Below the pieces are notes generated by a model, which was not told the origin of the DNA, did no database searches, and was given only the letters and a program-made list of their open reading frames with translations. A stretch of DNA of 64,000 bases from Burkholderia contaminans (GTDB taxonomy: Bacteria; Pseudomonadota; Gammaproteobacteria; Burkholderiales; Burkholderiaceae): NCBI RefSeq assembly GCF_029633825.1, contig NZ_CP090644.1:62001-126000 (forward strand). Reading direction: 5' to 3'. Shown here one piece after another: positions 1 to 6,828 of this stretch. Position 1 is the first letter of the stretch. The number at the start of each line of letters is the position of its first letter. The position numbers and the translations under genes were made by a program.

Positions 1-2
1 CG

Positions 3-1187
3 GTGCTGCCGCGTCGAACGGAACCCACCGATGAGGTGGAGAAAGAACTGACAGCGATCGATCAGCGGCTGGCCGAACTCGCCCAATTTTGGGATGCCGA
101 CGAGAGAGACGACGAAGTCGCCGAGCGCGTCGAGGCGGAAGAAGAAGCGTTGACCGTGCGTCGTGACGAAATCGAAGAGTCCCTGCTCGTCTACCATCCC
201 GACGACATGGCGCAGGCTGGGGCGCTTCTCTCGCTCGATGCTGACGGCGAGCCCGTGATCGAGCGCGGACTCGTTACGCGTGAGCCGGTTGCAGCCGCGA
301 CGACCGAAAGTGGCGAGAATGGTGACGACGATGACGACGACTCGTCAGATGGTCAGCCCGCGCGCGTCGCCGTGTCGGCTGTGAAGCCCGTGAAGGGGCC
401 GCACTCCGAACGGCTGGCGCTGCGTCTGAACGCGCATCGCACGGCGGCCGTTGCCGCCGCCCTCGCGCAGCAGCCGCACGTCGCGCTCGCCGCGCTCGTG
501 CACCGGCTGCTGGCGGGCGAGTACGGCCACAGTACCGAAGGCAGCGCGCTGGACGTGACGTTCCGCGACCACTCCCACACCCTGACGAAGCATGCGCCGG
601 AACTGGACGACGACCTTGCGTTCACCATGCGCCGAGAGCAACGCCGGGTTTGGGGAGGCGTAATCCCCCACGACAGCGACGCGCTGCTGCGCTGGCTGAT
701 CGAGCAGACCGACGAGCGCCTGCAGCTGATCCTCGCGCAGTACGTCGCGGCGAGCGTGGACAGCGTGCGCCCGGACGAGCGGCCGCACGCGATCAACGCG
801 CTGATCCCGGCGCTCGGGCTGAATCTCGCGGATGCGTGGCAACCGACGAAGGCGGGATATTTCGACCATGTTTCGAAGGATCGGATCGTGGACGTCGTGA
901 GCGCGGCCGTGTCGCCTTCCGATGCGATGCGCGTGGCGAAGCTCAAGAAGGGGGACGCGGCGACAGAGGCCGAACGGCTGATCGGGGGGCGCGGCTGGTT
1001 GCCTGAGCATTTCGCGAAGGCCGAAGTCGTGCGGGTGAAGCTGTGGGACGTTCCGGCGAAGGCGTCGGATGCCGAGGCGAGCGCTGAGGAAGCGGAGCCC
1101 GACGCCCGTGCTCTGGCCGTGTCGGCCGACGACGTGCGCGACGATGCCGCTGTAGCGGAAGGCAAAGGCATGCCGCCGCGAGATTGA
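3..1187 (+). CDS. ParB-like plasmid partition protein, C-terminal part (cut by window edge)
   Basis: The reading frame is open at the left edge, so the true start and the N-terminal ParB nuclease domain lie outside the window. What is visible is about 394 residues: an acidic coiled-coil-like start, a run of six aspartates near residue 110, then a helical domain. That domain contains segments such as SERLALRLNAHRTAAVAAAL, KAGYFDHVSKDRIVDVV and ERLIGGRGWLPE. These match the C-terminal region I know from the long (about 700 residue) ParB/RepB/Spo0J-family proteins of betaproteobacterial plasmids and integrative elements. The N-terminal domain of that family binds DNA and may act in partition or regulation. 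Family assignment is from remembered sequence pattern; the role here is inferred. Confidence 0.7.
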   Translation: MLPRRTEPTDEVEKELTAIDQRLAELAQFWDADERDDEVAERVEAEEEALTVRRDEIEESLLVYHPDDMAQAGALLSLDADGEPVIERGLVTREPVAAATTESGENGDDDDDDSSDGQPARVAVSAVKPVKGPHSERLALRLNAHRTAAVAAALAQQPHVALAALVHRLLAGEYGHSTEGSALDVTFRDHSHTLTKHAPELDDDLAFTMRREQRRVWGGVIPHDSDALLRWLIEQTDERLQLILAQYVAASVDSVRPDERPHAINALIPALGLNLADAWQPTKAGYFDHVSKDRIVDVVSAAVSPSDAMRVAKLKKGDAATEAERLIGGRGWLPEHFAKAEVVRVKLWDVPAKASDAEASAEEAEPDARALAVSADDVRDDAAVAEGKGMPPRD

Positions 1188-1640
1188 CCGGATCGACGCC
1201 AGCGGGTGCGTTACGCCCGCTGGCGCAGTGTGCCGGTCAGTGTCCTTCGGCGGGCCGTCCGCAGCATGATGATCTACTCCCGAAAGTTCTCACTTTTCGA
1301 TTCTCTGCCGCTCCCGTAAAGGATCACCTTTCCGATGCTGCGCATGCGCGCCCGTCGCTGTGGCGCATGCGCTGGCGGCACTTTCCTGACTCGCTGCTGG
1401 GGCGTCTCCCTCCGCTTCGCTCCGGGCCGGGCTTTCGCGCTGCGCGTCGAGCCCCGCTGCGCGTGTCTCGCCCCTGACGGGCTTCAATCCCTGACGTCTG
1501 CGCGCCGTGCCGGCGCTGCGCGCTTCGCTTGCTCGTGGAGTACGCGCCCGCTACGCGCGGGCGGACAGCAGGTCTAGCGGCCGGCTACGCCGGCCGAGGG
1601 GGCGCGGGGCCGGCTGCCCCGCGCCGTGTGCGCGATCCGG
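1188..1640. other. GC-rich stretch without a convincing gene
   Basis: No reading frame here has a ribosome binding site or family resemblance. The sequence downstream of the ParB-like gene is rich in short GC-rich inverted segments. Several overlapping open frames exist on both strands, as expected by chance at this GC content. Confidence 0.5.
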
Positions 1641-1945
1641 TCGGGGAAACCGCGTGGTTGCGCTCCATCCTTTTGCGCCGGGTTAAGCGCGTGGATCTGC
1701 CATTGGGAGCCGCCCCTTTTCGACGCATAGCGCGGGCGGGCACGGGCGCAAGGGTAAAGCCTGCGCTTCGCTCCGCCCACGTCCTCACCCGTTCGGTGCT
1801 CGGCTACGCCTGCGCTCCGCATGCGGCCTCCGGGCGCGCCCTTGCACCCGTGCCCGCCCGCGCTAAACCCGCGTCGAGGCGGCTCCCAATGGCAGATCCA
1901 CAACCCGACACAAAAGGACGAAATCGTGAGCACAACCACCCCCGA
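1640..1945. repeat. Large inverted duplication of a gene leader
   Basis: Two inverted copies of one segment face each other. Bases 1691-1714 and 1878-1901 are perfect 24-bp reverse complements. Bases 1728-1754 and 1839-1865 are 27-bp reverse complements with one mismatch. Outside these, similarity continues with small indels into the start of the gene at 1926: both copies carry CAAAAGGA followed by a stretch coding for PDRI.HT. The left copy therefore looks like a decayed inverted copy of the leader and first codons of the gene at 1926. The pair could form a long hairpin or a cruciform. Confidence 0.75.
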
Positions 1946-2216
1946 CCGAATCACGCACACACGCGCGGGCGTTCCCCCCGCACCCCCCGAGGCTCACCGC
2001 CAGGCAGGCATTCGACACACGAAAAATCGCCTGCGCGCGACCGCCGCGCACTGGCTCGGCTGCCCGGTCGATGCCCCCATTCGCGTTTTGTACCGCTGGA
2101 CCCGCCCTGATGACGACGCGCGCGCTGTGCGGCTCGAAACGAGGACCGACGGTTGCGCTCAGCGCATCACCCTGTTTCGCCTTTCGTCCGGCGCGTGGTC
2201 GCCGGTTTGGCAATAA
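1926..2216 (+). CDS. Small hypothetical plasmid protein
   Basis: The GTG at 1926 is preceded by AAAAGGACG, a good ribosome binding site, and yields 96 residues. The protein is basic and proline-rich at its N terminus and has a Trp-containing C-terminal half (HWLGCPVDAPIRVLYRW, LSSGAWSPVW) that looks like a compact beta-rich fold. I do not recognise a family. It is followed after 14 bases by the gene at 2231 and belongs to a run of small plus-strand genes. Its 5' end is duplicated in inverted orientation just upstream. Confidence 0.55.
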   Translation: MSTTTPDRITHTRAGVPPAPPEAHRQAGIRHTKNRLRATAAHWLGCPVDAPIRVLYRWTRPDDDARAVRLETRTDGCAQRITLFRLSSGAWSPVWQ

Positions 2217-2230
2217 CCCGGAGACTCACG

Positions 2231-2497
2231 ATGAGCTACGAGACTGACGAACTGATGATCGAAGGTATCACCGAAGGATTTTTCGCAATTGCGTGTTCCG
2301 AACGTGCTGCGTCCTCCATCGGGGTACATCATGGCGACGATGGCGAACTGGCATTTACGCTGCCCACGATCGACTGGACTGCGTGGCAAATCAATGTCGC
2401 GATCATGATCTACGAAAAGGCGTACGCGCGCGGCGAGCGCTACGGCGCCGCGAGCGCTCAACGCGTCGTTCGTGAAGCGCTCGGCATCTTCCATTGA
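2231..2497 (+). CDS. Small hypothetical protein
   Basis: The ATG at 2231 has GGAG eight bases upstream and gives 88 residues. The protein is acidic, with a segment LAFTLPTIDWTAWQINVAIM and a helical C terminus. No known domain is recognised. Its position in the row of small genes between the partition protein and the toxin-antitoxin pair suggests a plasmid accessory gene. Coding potential is supported by start site, spacing to neighbours and lack of better overlapping frames. Confidence 0.6.
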   Translation: MSYETDELMIEGITEGFFAIACSERAASSIGVHHGDDGELAFTLPTIDWTAWQINVAIMIYEKAYARGERYGAASAQRVVREALGIFH

Positions 2498-2543
2498 CCC
2501 ACTTGCCGGCGCGCAGAAGCTGGCGCGCCGATCGGAGCGAGCT

Positions 2544-3023
2544 GTGAAAAATGATCGCCCTCCCATCGACAGTTTCGATTTTGCCCTCGAAGCGCGCATA
2601 CAGCTTGCGCTGCACGGCATCGCCGCGATTGCCGGAAACCAGTGGAACGCGGAGCAGCACTTGATTGACGCCGTTATCTGCGCCCGAGAGAGCGGTGTGC
2701 GCGCGTGCCGCGAAGGGTCCGACATGTCGCTGATGCTGGCGGACGAGCCCACTCTTCTTCCGTATTGGGATGACGGCTTCGAAGCCGAGGAATGCGGTCG
2801 GGTCGTCTGGTTTGGAGAATGGTTCAGCGACATGGACGGATTGAACGAAACGCGCCCGAGCGTGAGCCTGACCCGGCACGGCTATGTCCCCGCCCTCGAA
2901 GTGTCTCATCGTGGCGGCGATTGCGAGCCGAACACCGGCCATCCACGCGAGACGCTTCAGGAGGCGATCGGTGCCGCCAAGGAAATGGAGTCGCGCTGGC
3001 ACTTCGACGAATGTATCGACTAA
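2544..3023 (+). CDS. Hypothetical protein
   Basis: The most plausible start is the GTG at 2544, seven bases after GGAG; the frame is open further upstream to 2472, inside the preceding gene. It gives 159 residues. The sequence is acidic and has a Trp-rich segment (YWDDGFEAEECGRVVWFGEW) followed by HRGGDCEPNTGHPRETLQEAI, which looks like a folded soluble domain. I do not recognise the family. It continues the small-gene run leading to the DUF3717 gene. Confidence 0.6.
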   Translation: MKNDRPPIDSFDFALEARIQLALHGIAAIAGNQWNAEQHLIDAVICARESGVRACREGSDMSLMLADEPTLLPYWDDGFEAEECGRVVWFGEWFSDMDGLNETRPSVSLTRHGYVPALEVSHRGGDCEPNTGHPRETLQEAIGAAKEMESRWHFDECID

Positions 3024-3067
3024 CCTGCGTGCGCCGTGTACACGGCGCACTCCACGGAGCGAAAACG

Positions 3068-3289
3068 ATGAACAGCACAACAGTTTTGCATATCGAGCAG
3101 ATCGAGCGCGCGATCAACATTTGGCGCGCACGCCAACCGAGCGTAGACGGTGATCCAATCCTGTGCCGCGAAGCGCGGATTCTTGCCGAACCCTACGCGC
3201 TGATGATCGTGAACCGCGCGACGCAGATCGACGCGGCGCACTTGTCGGACACGCAACGCGCCGCGTTCGACGGCGCGTTTTCGAAATAA
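3068..3289 (+). CDS. DUF3717 domain protein
   Basis: The protein has 73 residues from ATG 3068. The pattern IEQIERAINIWRARQPS, then CREARILAEPYALMIV and a terminal helix with SDTQRAAFDGAF, matches my memory of DUF3717, a small helical family almost restricted to Burkholderiales chromosomes, phages and plasmids. Its function is unknown. The gene supports the host-range inference. It sits between two small genes of unknown function, all on the plus strand. Confidence 0.75.
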   Translation: MNSTTVLHIEQIERAINIWRARQPSVDGDPILCREARILAEPYALMIVNRATQIDAAHLSDTQRAAFDGAFSK

Positions 3290-3345
3290 CGCGTCATCGA
3301 CGCGACCCGCATTCGATTTAGCCGGAGTTCGCGAAGGAGAATGAC

Positions 3346-3489
3346 ATGCAGGCACAGTGGGCGATCACCTACAAGACAGAGACTGGATTCGACGTCGAGA
3401 TCATCGACGCAAGCAGCTTCGAAGAGGCTTGGAGCCGTGCGGAAGCGCCTTTTGGGTCGCAGCTTGTAGAAGTCGAGCGCGTCGCGTGA
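3346..3489 (+). CDS. Very small hypothetical protein (47 residues)
   Basis: The ATG at 3346 lies ten bases downstream of GAAGGAGA, a strong ribosome binding site, and opens a 47-residue frame with an amphipathic beta-alpha-beta look (WAITYKTETGFDVEIIDASS, then FEEAWSRAEAP and LVEVERVA). An ATG at 3341 is closer to the site but is in a different frame. No family is recognised. The strong binding site and compact composition make a real small gene likely. Confidence 0.55.
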   Translation: MQAQWAITYKTETGFDVEIIDASSFEEAWSRAEAPFGSQLVEVERVA

Positions 3490-3567
3490 AAACCGTACCC
3501 CCTTCGACGGGCGCATTTCGCGTCGCCGGGGCGTTCAGCCGGCACCCAGAATGCATCTTGAAATCGT

Positions 3568-3594
3568 GTATCCTATGGGATACTATATAGGATA
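3568..3594. promoter_or_regulatory. Palindromic operator before the toxin-antitoxin genes
   Basis: GTATCC-TATG-GGATAC is a perfect inverted repeat at 3568-3583, and TATCCTAT (3569-3576) is repeated inverted as ATAGGATA at 3587-3594, ending at the toxin start codon. Such nested palindromes are typical of autoregulated HigBA/RelBE operons. Binding by the antitoxin (3889-4188) is inferred. Confidence 0.6.
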
Positions 3595-3887
3595 TGAGAA
3601 TCGAGCAGACAGACGACTTCGCGAAATGGTTGCGCGGCCTACGCGATCACATCGCGCGCGCGCAGATCGCCAAGCGGATTCAACGGCTCGCGCGCGGCCA
3701 ATATGGGGACATGAAGCCGGTGGGTGCCGGAGTGAGCGAAATGCGCGTGCACGTCGGCCCCGGCTATCGCGTCTACTTTGTCCAACGAGGCTCAACGCTC
3801 GTCGTCCTGCTATGCGGTGGCGACAAGTCAACGCAGCAGCGCGACATTGAGCGTGCTATCGCGCTTTCGGCGCAATTGGGAGATTGA
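3594..3887 (+). CDS. RelE/HigB-type toxin (addiction module killer protein)
   Basis: The 97-residue protein has the profile of the Gp49/HigB-like subgroup of RelE/ParE toxins: FAKWLRGLRD, RIQRLARGQYGDMKPVG, then VSEMRVHVGPGYRVYFV and LLCGGDKSTQQRDIERA. The RxHxGPGYRVYF and GGDKSTQ segments are diagnostic of this family, whose members are usually ribosome-dependent mRNA nucleases. It is followed with a one-base gap by the antitoxin, the toxin-first order typical of this subgroup. The pair would promote plasmid maintenance. Confidence 0.88.
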   Translation: MRIEQTDDFAKWLRGLRDHIARAQIAKRIQRLARGQYGDMKPVGAGVSEMRVHVGPGYRVYFVQRGSTLVVLLCGGDKSTQQRDIERAIALSAQLGD

Positions 3888-3888
3888 C

Positions 3889-4188
3889 ATGGGTATCAAG
3901 ACAACGCCGTTCGATGCGGCCGAATACCTCGACACGCCCGAGGCGCAGGCCGAATATCTGCGGATTTCGTTCGAGACCGGCGATTCCGCCGACATTCAGG
4001 AAGCCATCGGCACCGTGGCGCGTGCGCGTGGCATGACGCAGATTGCGCGCGACGCGGGCGTCGGCCGCGAAAGCCTCTACAAAGCGCTGGACGAGCACGG
4101 CAACCCGGAATTCGCGACGATCCTGCGTGTTGTGCGCGCGCTCGGCCTCACGTTGACCGTGACGACGCCCGTACACGAGCACGCCTGA
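3889..4188 (+). CDS. HTH antitoxin of the HigA-like / addiction module antidote family
   Basis: This 99-residue protein starts one base after the toxin stop. It has the short N-terminal segment FDAAEYLDTPEAQAEYLRI and a helix-turn-helix (GMTQIARDAGVGRESLYKAL, then GNPEFATILRVVRALGL), matching the addiction module antidote proteins that pair with Gp49-type toxins. It should neutralise the toxin and repress the operon through the palindrome at 3568-3594. Confidence 0.88.
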   Translation: MGIKTTPFDAAEYLDTPEAQAEYLRISFETGDSADIQEAIGTVARARGMTQIARDAGVGRESLYKALDEHGNPEFATILRVVRALGLTLTVTTPVHEHA

Positions 4189-4205
4189 GCCGGGATTTTC
4201 GCGGC

Positions 4206-4260
4206 GTCGCGGGCTGGCGGGCGCTCGCCGCTACGCCGCGACCACCCGCCAGCCCGCGAC
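4206..4260. terminator. Hairpin between convergent genes, possible terminator
   Basis: GTCGCGGGCTGGCGGG (4206-4221) is repeated as its perfect reverse complement at 4245-4260. It follows the antitoxin gene by 18 bases and lies before the convergent minus-strand gene. There is no T-run, so a classic intrinsic terminator is not certain. Confidence 0.45.
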
Positions 4261-4298
4261 CAATGCGTTAGCCAGTTTGCGCGCTGCGCAAACGAATC

Positions 4299-4345
4299 GG
4301 GGCAATCCCGCTCCGCGCACACTTCGTGCGTCGCCGGATTGCCCC
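4299..4345 (-). terminator. Hairpin after the minus-strand coiled-coil gene
   Basis: GGGGCAATCC (4299-4308) and GGATTGCCCC (4336-4345) are perfect 10-bp inverted repeats immediately downstream of the minus-strand gene ending at 4351. A smaller hairpin, GTTTGCGC-GCT-GCGCAAAC, lies at 4275-4293. No clear T-run follows. Confidence 0.4.
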
Positions 4346-4350
4346 AACGA

Positions 4351-4662
4351 TCACACCGACGCGCCGTCGGCGACAGCGGCGGCCGGCACGCCCTGGGCGG
4401 GTTTCGCCGGCACCGGGGTCTCGCACGGTTTCGCGAGTGCGACTTTTACCGCATCAAGCCGCTCTTTCCACTGTTCCGCCGGGATCTCGTCCAGCCCTTC
4501 CGCGCGCAGCAGCTCGAGCACCGCCTTATGATTCCGCTCGCGATCCCTGCGGATCATCTCGCGCTGTTGGTCCTGCAGCTTTTTCAGCTTCGCCGCCGCC
4601 CTCGCGATCTCGTCTTCGATCGATCGCGGCTTGCGCGCTGTCTTCCCTGCATCTGCTGTCAT
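4351..4662 (-). CDS. Coiled-coil plasmid protein
   Basis: The frame runs leftward from ATG at 4662 and gives 103 residues; the open frame extends further upstream but that part is made of the GC-rich repeats. Residues 15-60 are strongly charged and helical (SIEDEIARAAAKLKKLQDQQ, then REMIRRDRERNHKAVLELL), and the C terminus is Ala/Pro/Val-rich. This resembles small coiled-coil proteins near mobilisation regions, but I cannot name a family. It is convergent with the toxin-antitoxin operon. Confidence 0.65.
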   Translation of the reverse strand: MTADAGKTARKPRSIEDEIARAAAKLKKLQDQQREMIRRDRERNHKAVLELLRAEGLDEIPAEQWKERLDAVKVALAKPCETPVPAKPAQGVPAAAVADGASV

Positions 4663-4779
4663 GGCCTCTATCACTCCATCTTGTCCCTCCCCCTTGCCGC
4701 GAAGTGTAACGGAATTCGGCCGCGCAACGTAAAGCACTGAGGCCTGATACCCCGCTGTCGCACCGCTGCCCCGCGCGTC

Positions 4780-5325
4780 ATCCGTCGCGGCGCAATTGCC
4801 CGCTGCGCAACTCGCGCGCAGCGGCCGGCACCGTCGCGGCCGCCGACGCAACCGCTCCGAGCGCTGATCCGGCGCCCCCGCATTTTTCCTGCTGTCGCCG
4901 CGCGGGGCGTCACCCGCGCCATTCCGCGGCCACCGCCCCGCGCGGACCACCTAGCCAGAGCGCAATGCTCGCATTGCGCAGCTCGAGCACGGCGGTCGCC
5001 ACCGTCGCGACCGCCGGCCCGACCAACCCGCTCGCCGAGCCCCCGGCCCCGCGACTTTCATGCTGTCGCCGCGCCGGGCGGCGCCCGCGCCATTCCGCAG
5101 CCGCCGCCCGGCGCGGACCATCCACCCAGACGCAATGCACGCATTGCGTAGCTCGAGCGCGGCGGCCGCCACCGTCGCGGCCGTCGACCCGACCAAGCCA
5201 GCGCGCGAGCGCCCGCCCCGCGCTTTTCGCACTAGTCGCCGCGCGGGCGTCGCCCGCGCCGTTGCGCAGCCGTCGCCCCGCGCGGACCACCCATTCAGTG
5301 CGCAATCCTGAATTGCGCAGACCGT
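4780..5325. repeat. Four 170-bp tandem units each with a palindrome
   Basis: The motif CGCAAT recurs at 4791, 4961, 5131 and 5301, exactly 170 bp apart, each opening a related GC-rich unit; the last unit is partial. Units 2-4 carry palindromes: GCGCAATGC-TC-GCATTGCGC (4960-4979), ACGCAATGC-AC-GCATTGCGT (5130-5149) and TGCGCAAT-CCTGA-ATTGCGCA (5299-5319). The outer base pair differs between units but stays complementary. Each palindrome is preceded by CGCGGACCA about 20 bases upstream and, in units 2 and 3, followed by GCTCGAGC. No gene is credible here. A partition centromere or other protein-binding array is a reasonable guess. Confidence 0.75.
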
Positions 5326-5444
5326 GATCGGCGGCCGCCAAGTCGCGCCCGCCGAATACCGCCAAACCGATCGTGCTCACAGCGTTTTCTCTCTGGCTGT
5401 TGCTCGACACCCCATCTATCCACGACCGTAATCCGCGCACGCCG

Positions 5445-5591
5445 GCAGGTTTTCCACATACCCACCGGTCCCCGCGCTTCTCCCGTTTCCCACAACCAAC
5501 ACCGTTGTGGAAAACGGCGCGCGGCCAACGCTCTTGCGATGTAGGCGCATCGCTGCGTCGGTTCGGACCCGTGGATATGTGGAAAACCTGC
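5445..5591. repeat. 21-bp inverted repeat pair around TGTGGAAAAC
   Basis: GCAGGTTTTCCACATACCCAC at positions 5445-5465 is matched in inverted orientation by bases 5571-5591 with one mismatch. A third related core, TGTGGAAAAC, lies at 5506-5515. The arms are about 105 bases apart. No gene is credible between them. The sites look like binding sites for one protein. Confidence 0.6.
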
Positions 5592-6426
5592 GTGGCATAA
5601 CCACCCTCGTCGCTCCGAATTTCCCCCTGTCCGCTCCCTGCCTCCGTTCGACCTCCCTATTCCGTTTTTTCCCTGTGCGGAACGGATCGACGCTCGCCTC
5701 GTTTTTCTCTCTTTCGTGTCGGTGACTCAACCTTCACTTTTCTGCAAAATTTTCGCGGTGCTCCACCCAGGCGAACGCCTCAACGGAACGAAATCCTCGC
5801 TCTTGCTGGCTGCGATGCCGATCGCCACGCCTGCTGAAAAACCGGTGATACCCGGACCCGTCCGGGTATCACCATCCAGATACCGTCCGTCCGTCCGAGG
5901 GGCGACCCGTGGGGCAAGCCCCACCCCCCGACCGGACGGTCACACACCACGCAACTCCGTTGCGGGTGCTTAAAGCCTTGCTGCGCAAGCCTTTAAGCGG
6001 TACGACGCCTAAAATCGCGATATCGATAAGGTAGAGCCAAGACTCAAAGCTGGATATAGCGTATGCCGGTATGACGCCCGTAAAACCCTTTTAATACCGT
6101 TCGACCTAAGATCGAAAGCGCGCGTGACAACGGCTATATGCGTATTACACCATTGGCGTCACGGTAGTACACCTAAATTCGATGAAGATCCAGATATACA
6201 GCAAACGATAATTAAATCAGTGCTTTAAAGACGCGAGGGGGATGTTGATGGAGAAAACAATGCGAAACGACAAGATTGTCGCCCTTCCCAGAAAAACACA
6301 TAGCCGTATGACGAAACAGCGTGACCATGTGCTAACATCTTCACACGACAGAAGCGCGTATCGGCAGCGCAATCCGCACATAACCACGGCCACAAAAAGG
6401 TAAGGATCTCTCGCTACGAGGTCTTC
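5592..6426. other. Non-coding region with clustered inverted repeats, candidate oriT
   Basis: This gene-free stretch lies just before the relaxosome genes. It holds a perfect 14-bp inverted repeat with 2-base loop, GGTGATACCCGGAC at 5844-5857 and its complement at 5860-5873; a GTGGGG-CAAG-CCCCAC hairpin at 5909-5924; and a GCTTAAAGCCTTGC/GCAAGCCTTTAAGC pair (one mismatch) at 5968-5998. From about 6000 the DNA becomes AT-rich. Location beside the RHH protein, coupling protein and MobF relaxase, plus the repeats and AT-rich flank, fits an origin of transfer. The nick site itself cannot be identified by eye. Confidence 0.5.
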
Positions 6427-6828
6427 ATGCCGCGTCTCAAAACGCCGGGGAAAGGTGCGTCCAAACCCATCTCCTTCAAACTCGATCCCGAGTCGGAACG
6501 CTTCTATCGGCGCAAGGCCCAGGAGAACGGTGTGTCGCTGTCCGACTACATTCGCAAGCAGCTTGCGCTCGGCGTCGTCACCGAAAATGTCTCGCTCATC
6601 GACCAGCGTCTCAAGGCCCTCATTCAGCAACTGAGTGGGCACACGCCGTCCGATGGCAGCCCCGGCAAATCCGTCCAGACGCTACCGTCCGAACTGGTTC
6701 AAGCCGTGTTCTTCAGCCGCGAAGTCCTGACCAGCATCATCAGCGACAGAAACATCCAGTTCTTCCACCAGGCACAGGATCGCGCCGAAGCCGCTACCAA
6801 GAAACTGCTGGGAGAGAGCAATGGCTGA
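6427..6828 (+). CDS. Ribbon-helix-helix relaxosome accessory protein
   Basis: The protein has 133 residues. Residues about 13-47 (KPISFKLDPESERFYRRKAQ, then GVSLSDYIRKQLA) fit a ribbon-helix-helix DNA-binding fold with a beta strand followed by two helices. The remainder is helical. It overlaps the traD-like gene by 8 bases and lies next to the putative oriT, the arrangement of TrwA/TraK-type accessory proteins that bind oriT, bend it and repress the operon. The specific family name is not certain. Confidence 0.75.
   Translation: MPRLKTPGKGASKPISFKLDPESERFYRRKAQENGVSLSDYIRKQLALGVVTENVSLIDQRLKALIQQLSGHTPSDGSPGKSVQTLPSELVQAVFFSREVLTSIISDRNIQFFHQAQDRAEAATKKLLGESNG

Noticed and set aside
1529..2110. 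Overlapping plus-strand frame before the gene at 1926
   Set aside because: No start site, crosses the inverted duplication, and conflicts with the better supported frame from GTG 1926.
4780..5325. CRISPR array
   Set aside because: Units are 170 bp long with related sequence throughout, not short identical repeats with unique spacers.
4910..5440. Open frames on both strands within the 170-bp repeats
   Set aside because: The frames follow the tandem repeats and are Arg/Ala-rich in every phase; palindromes and period explain the sequence better.
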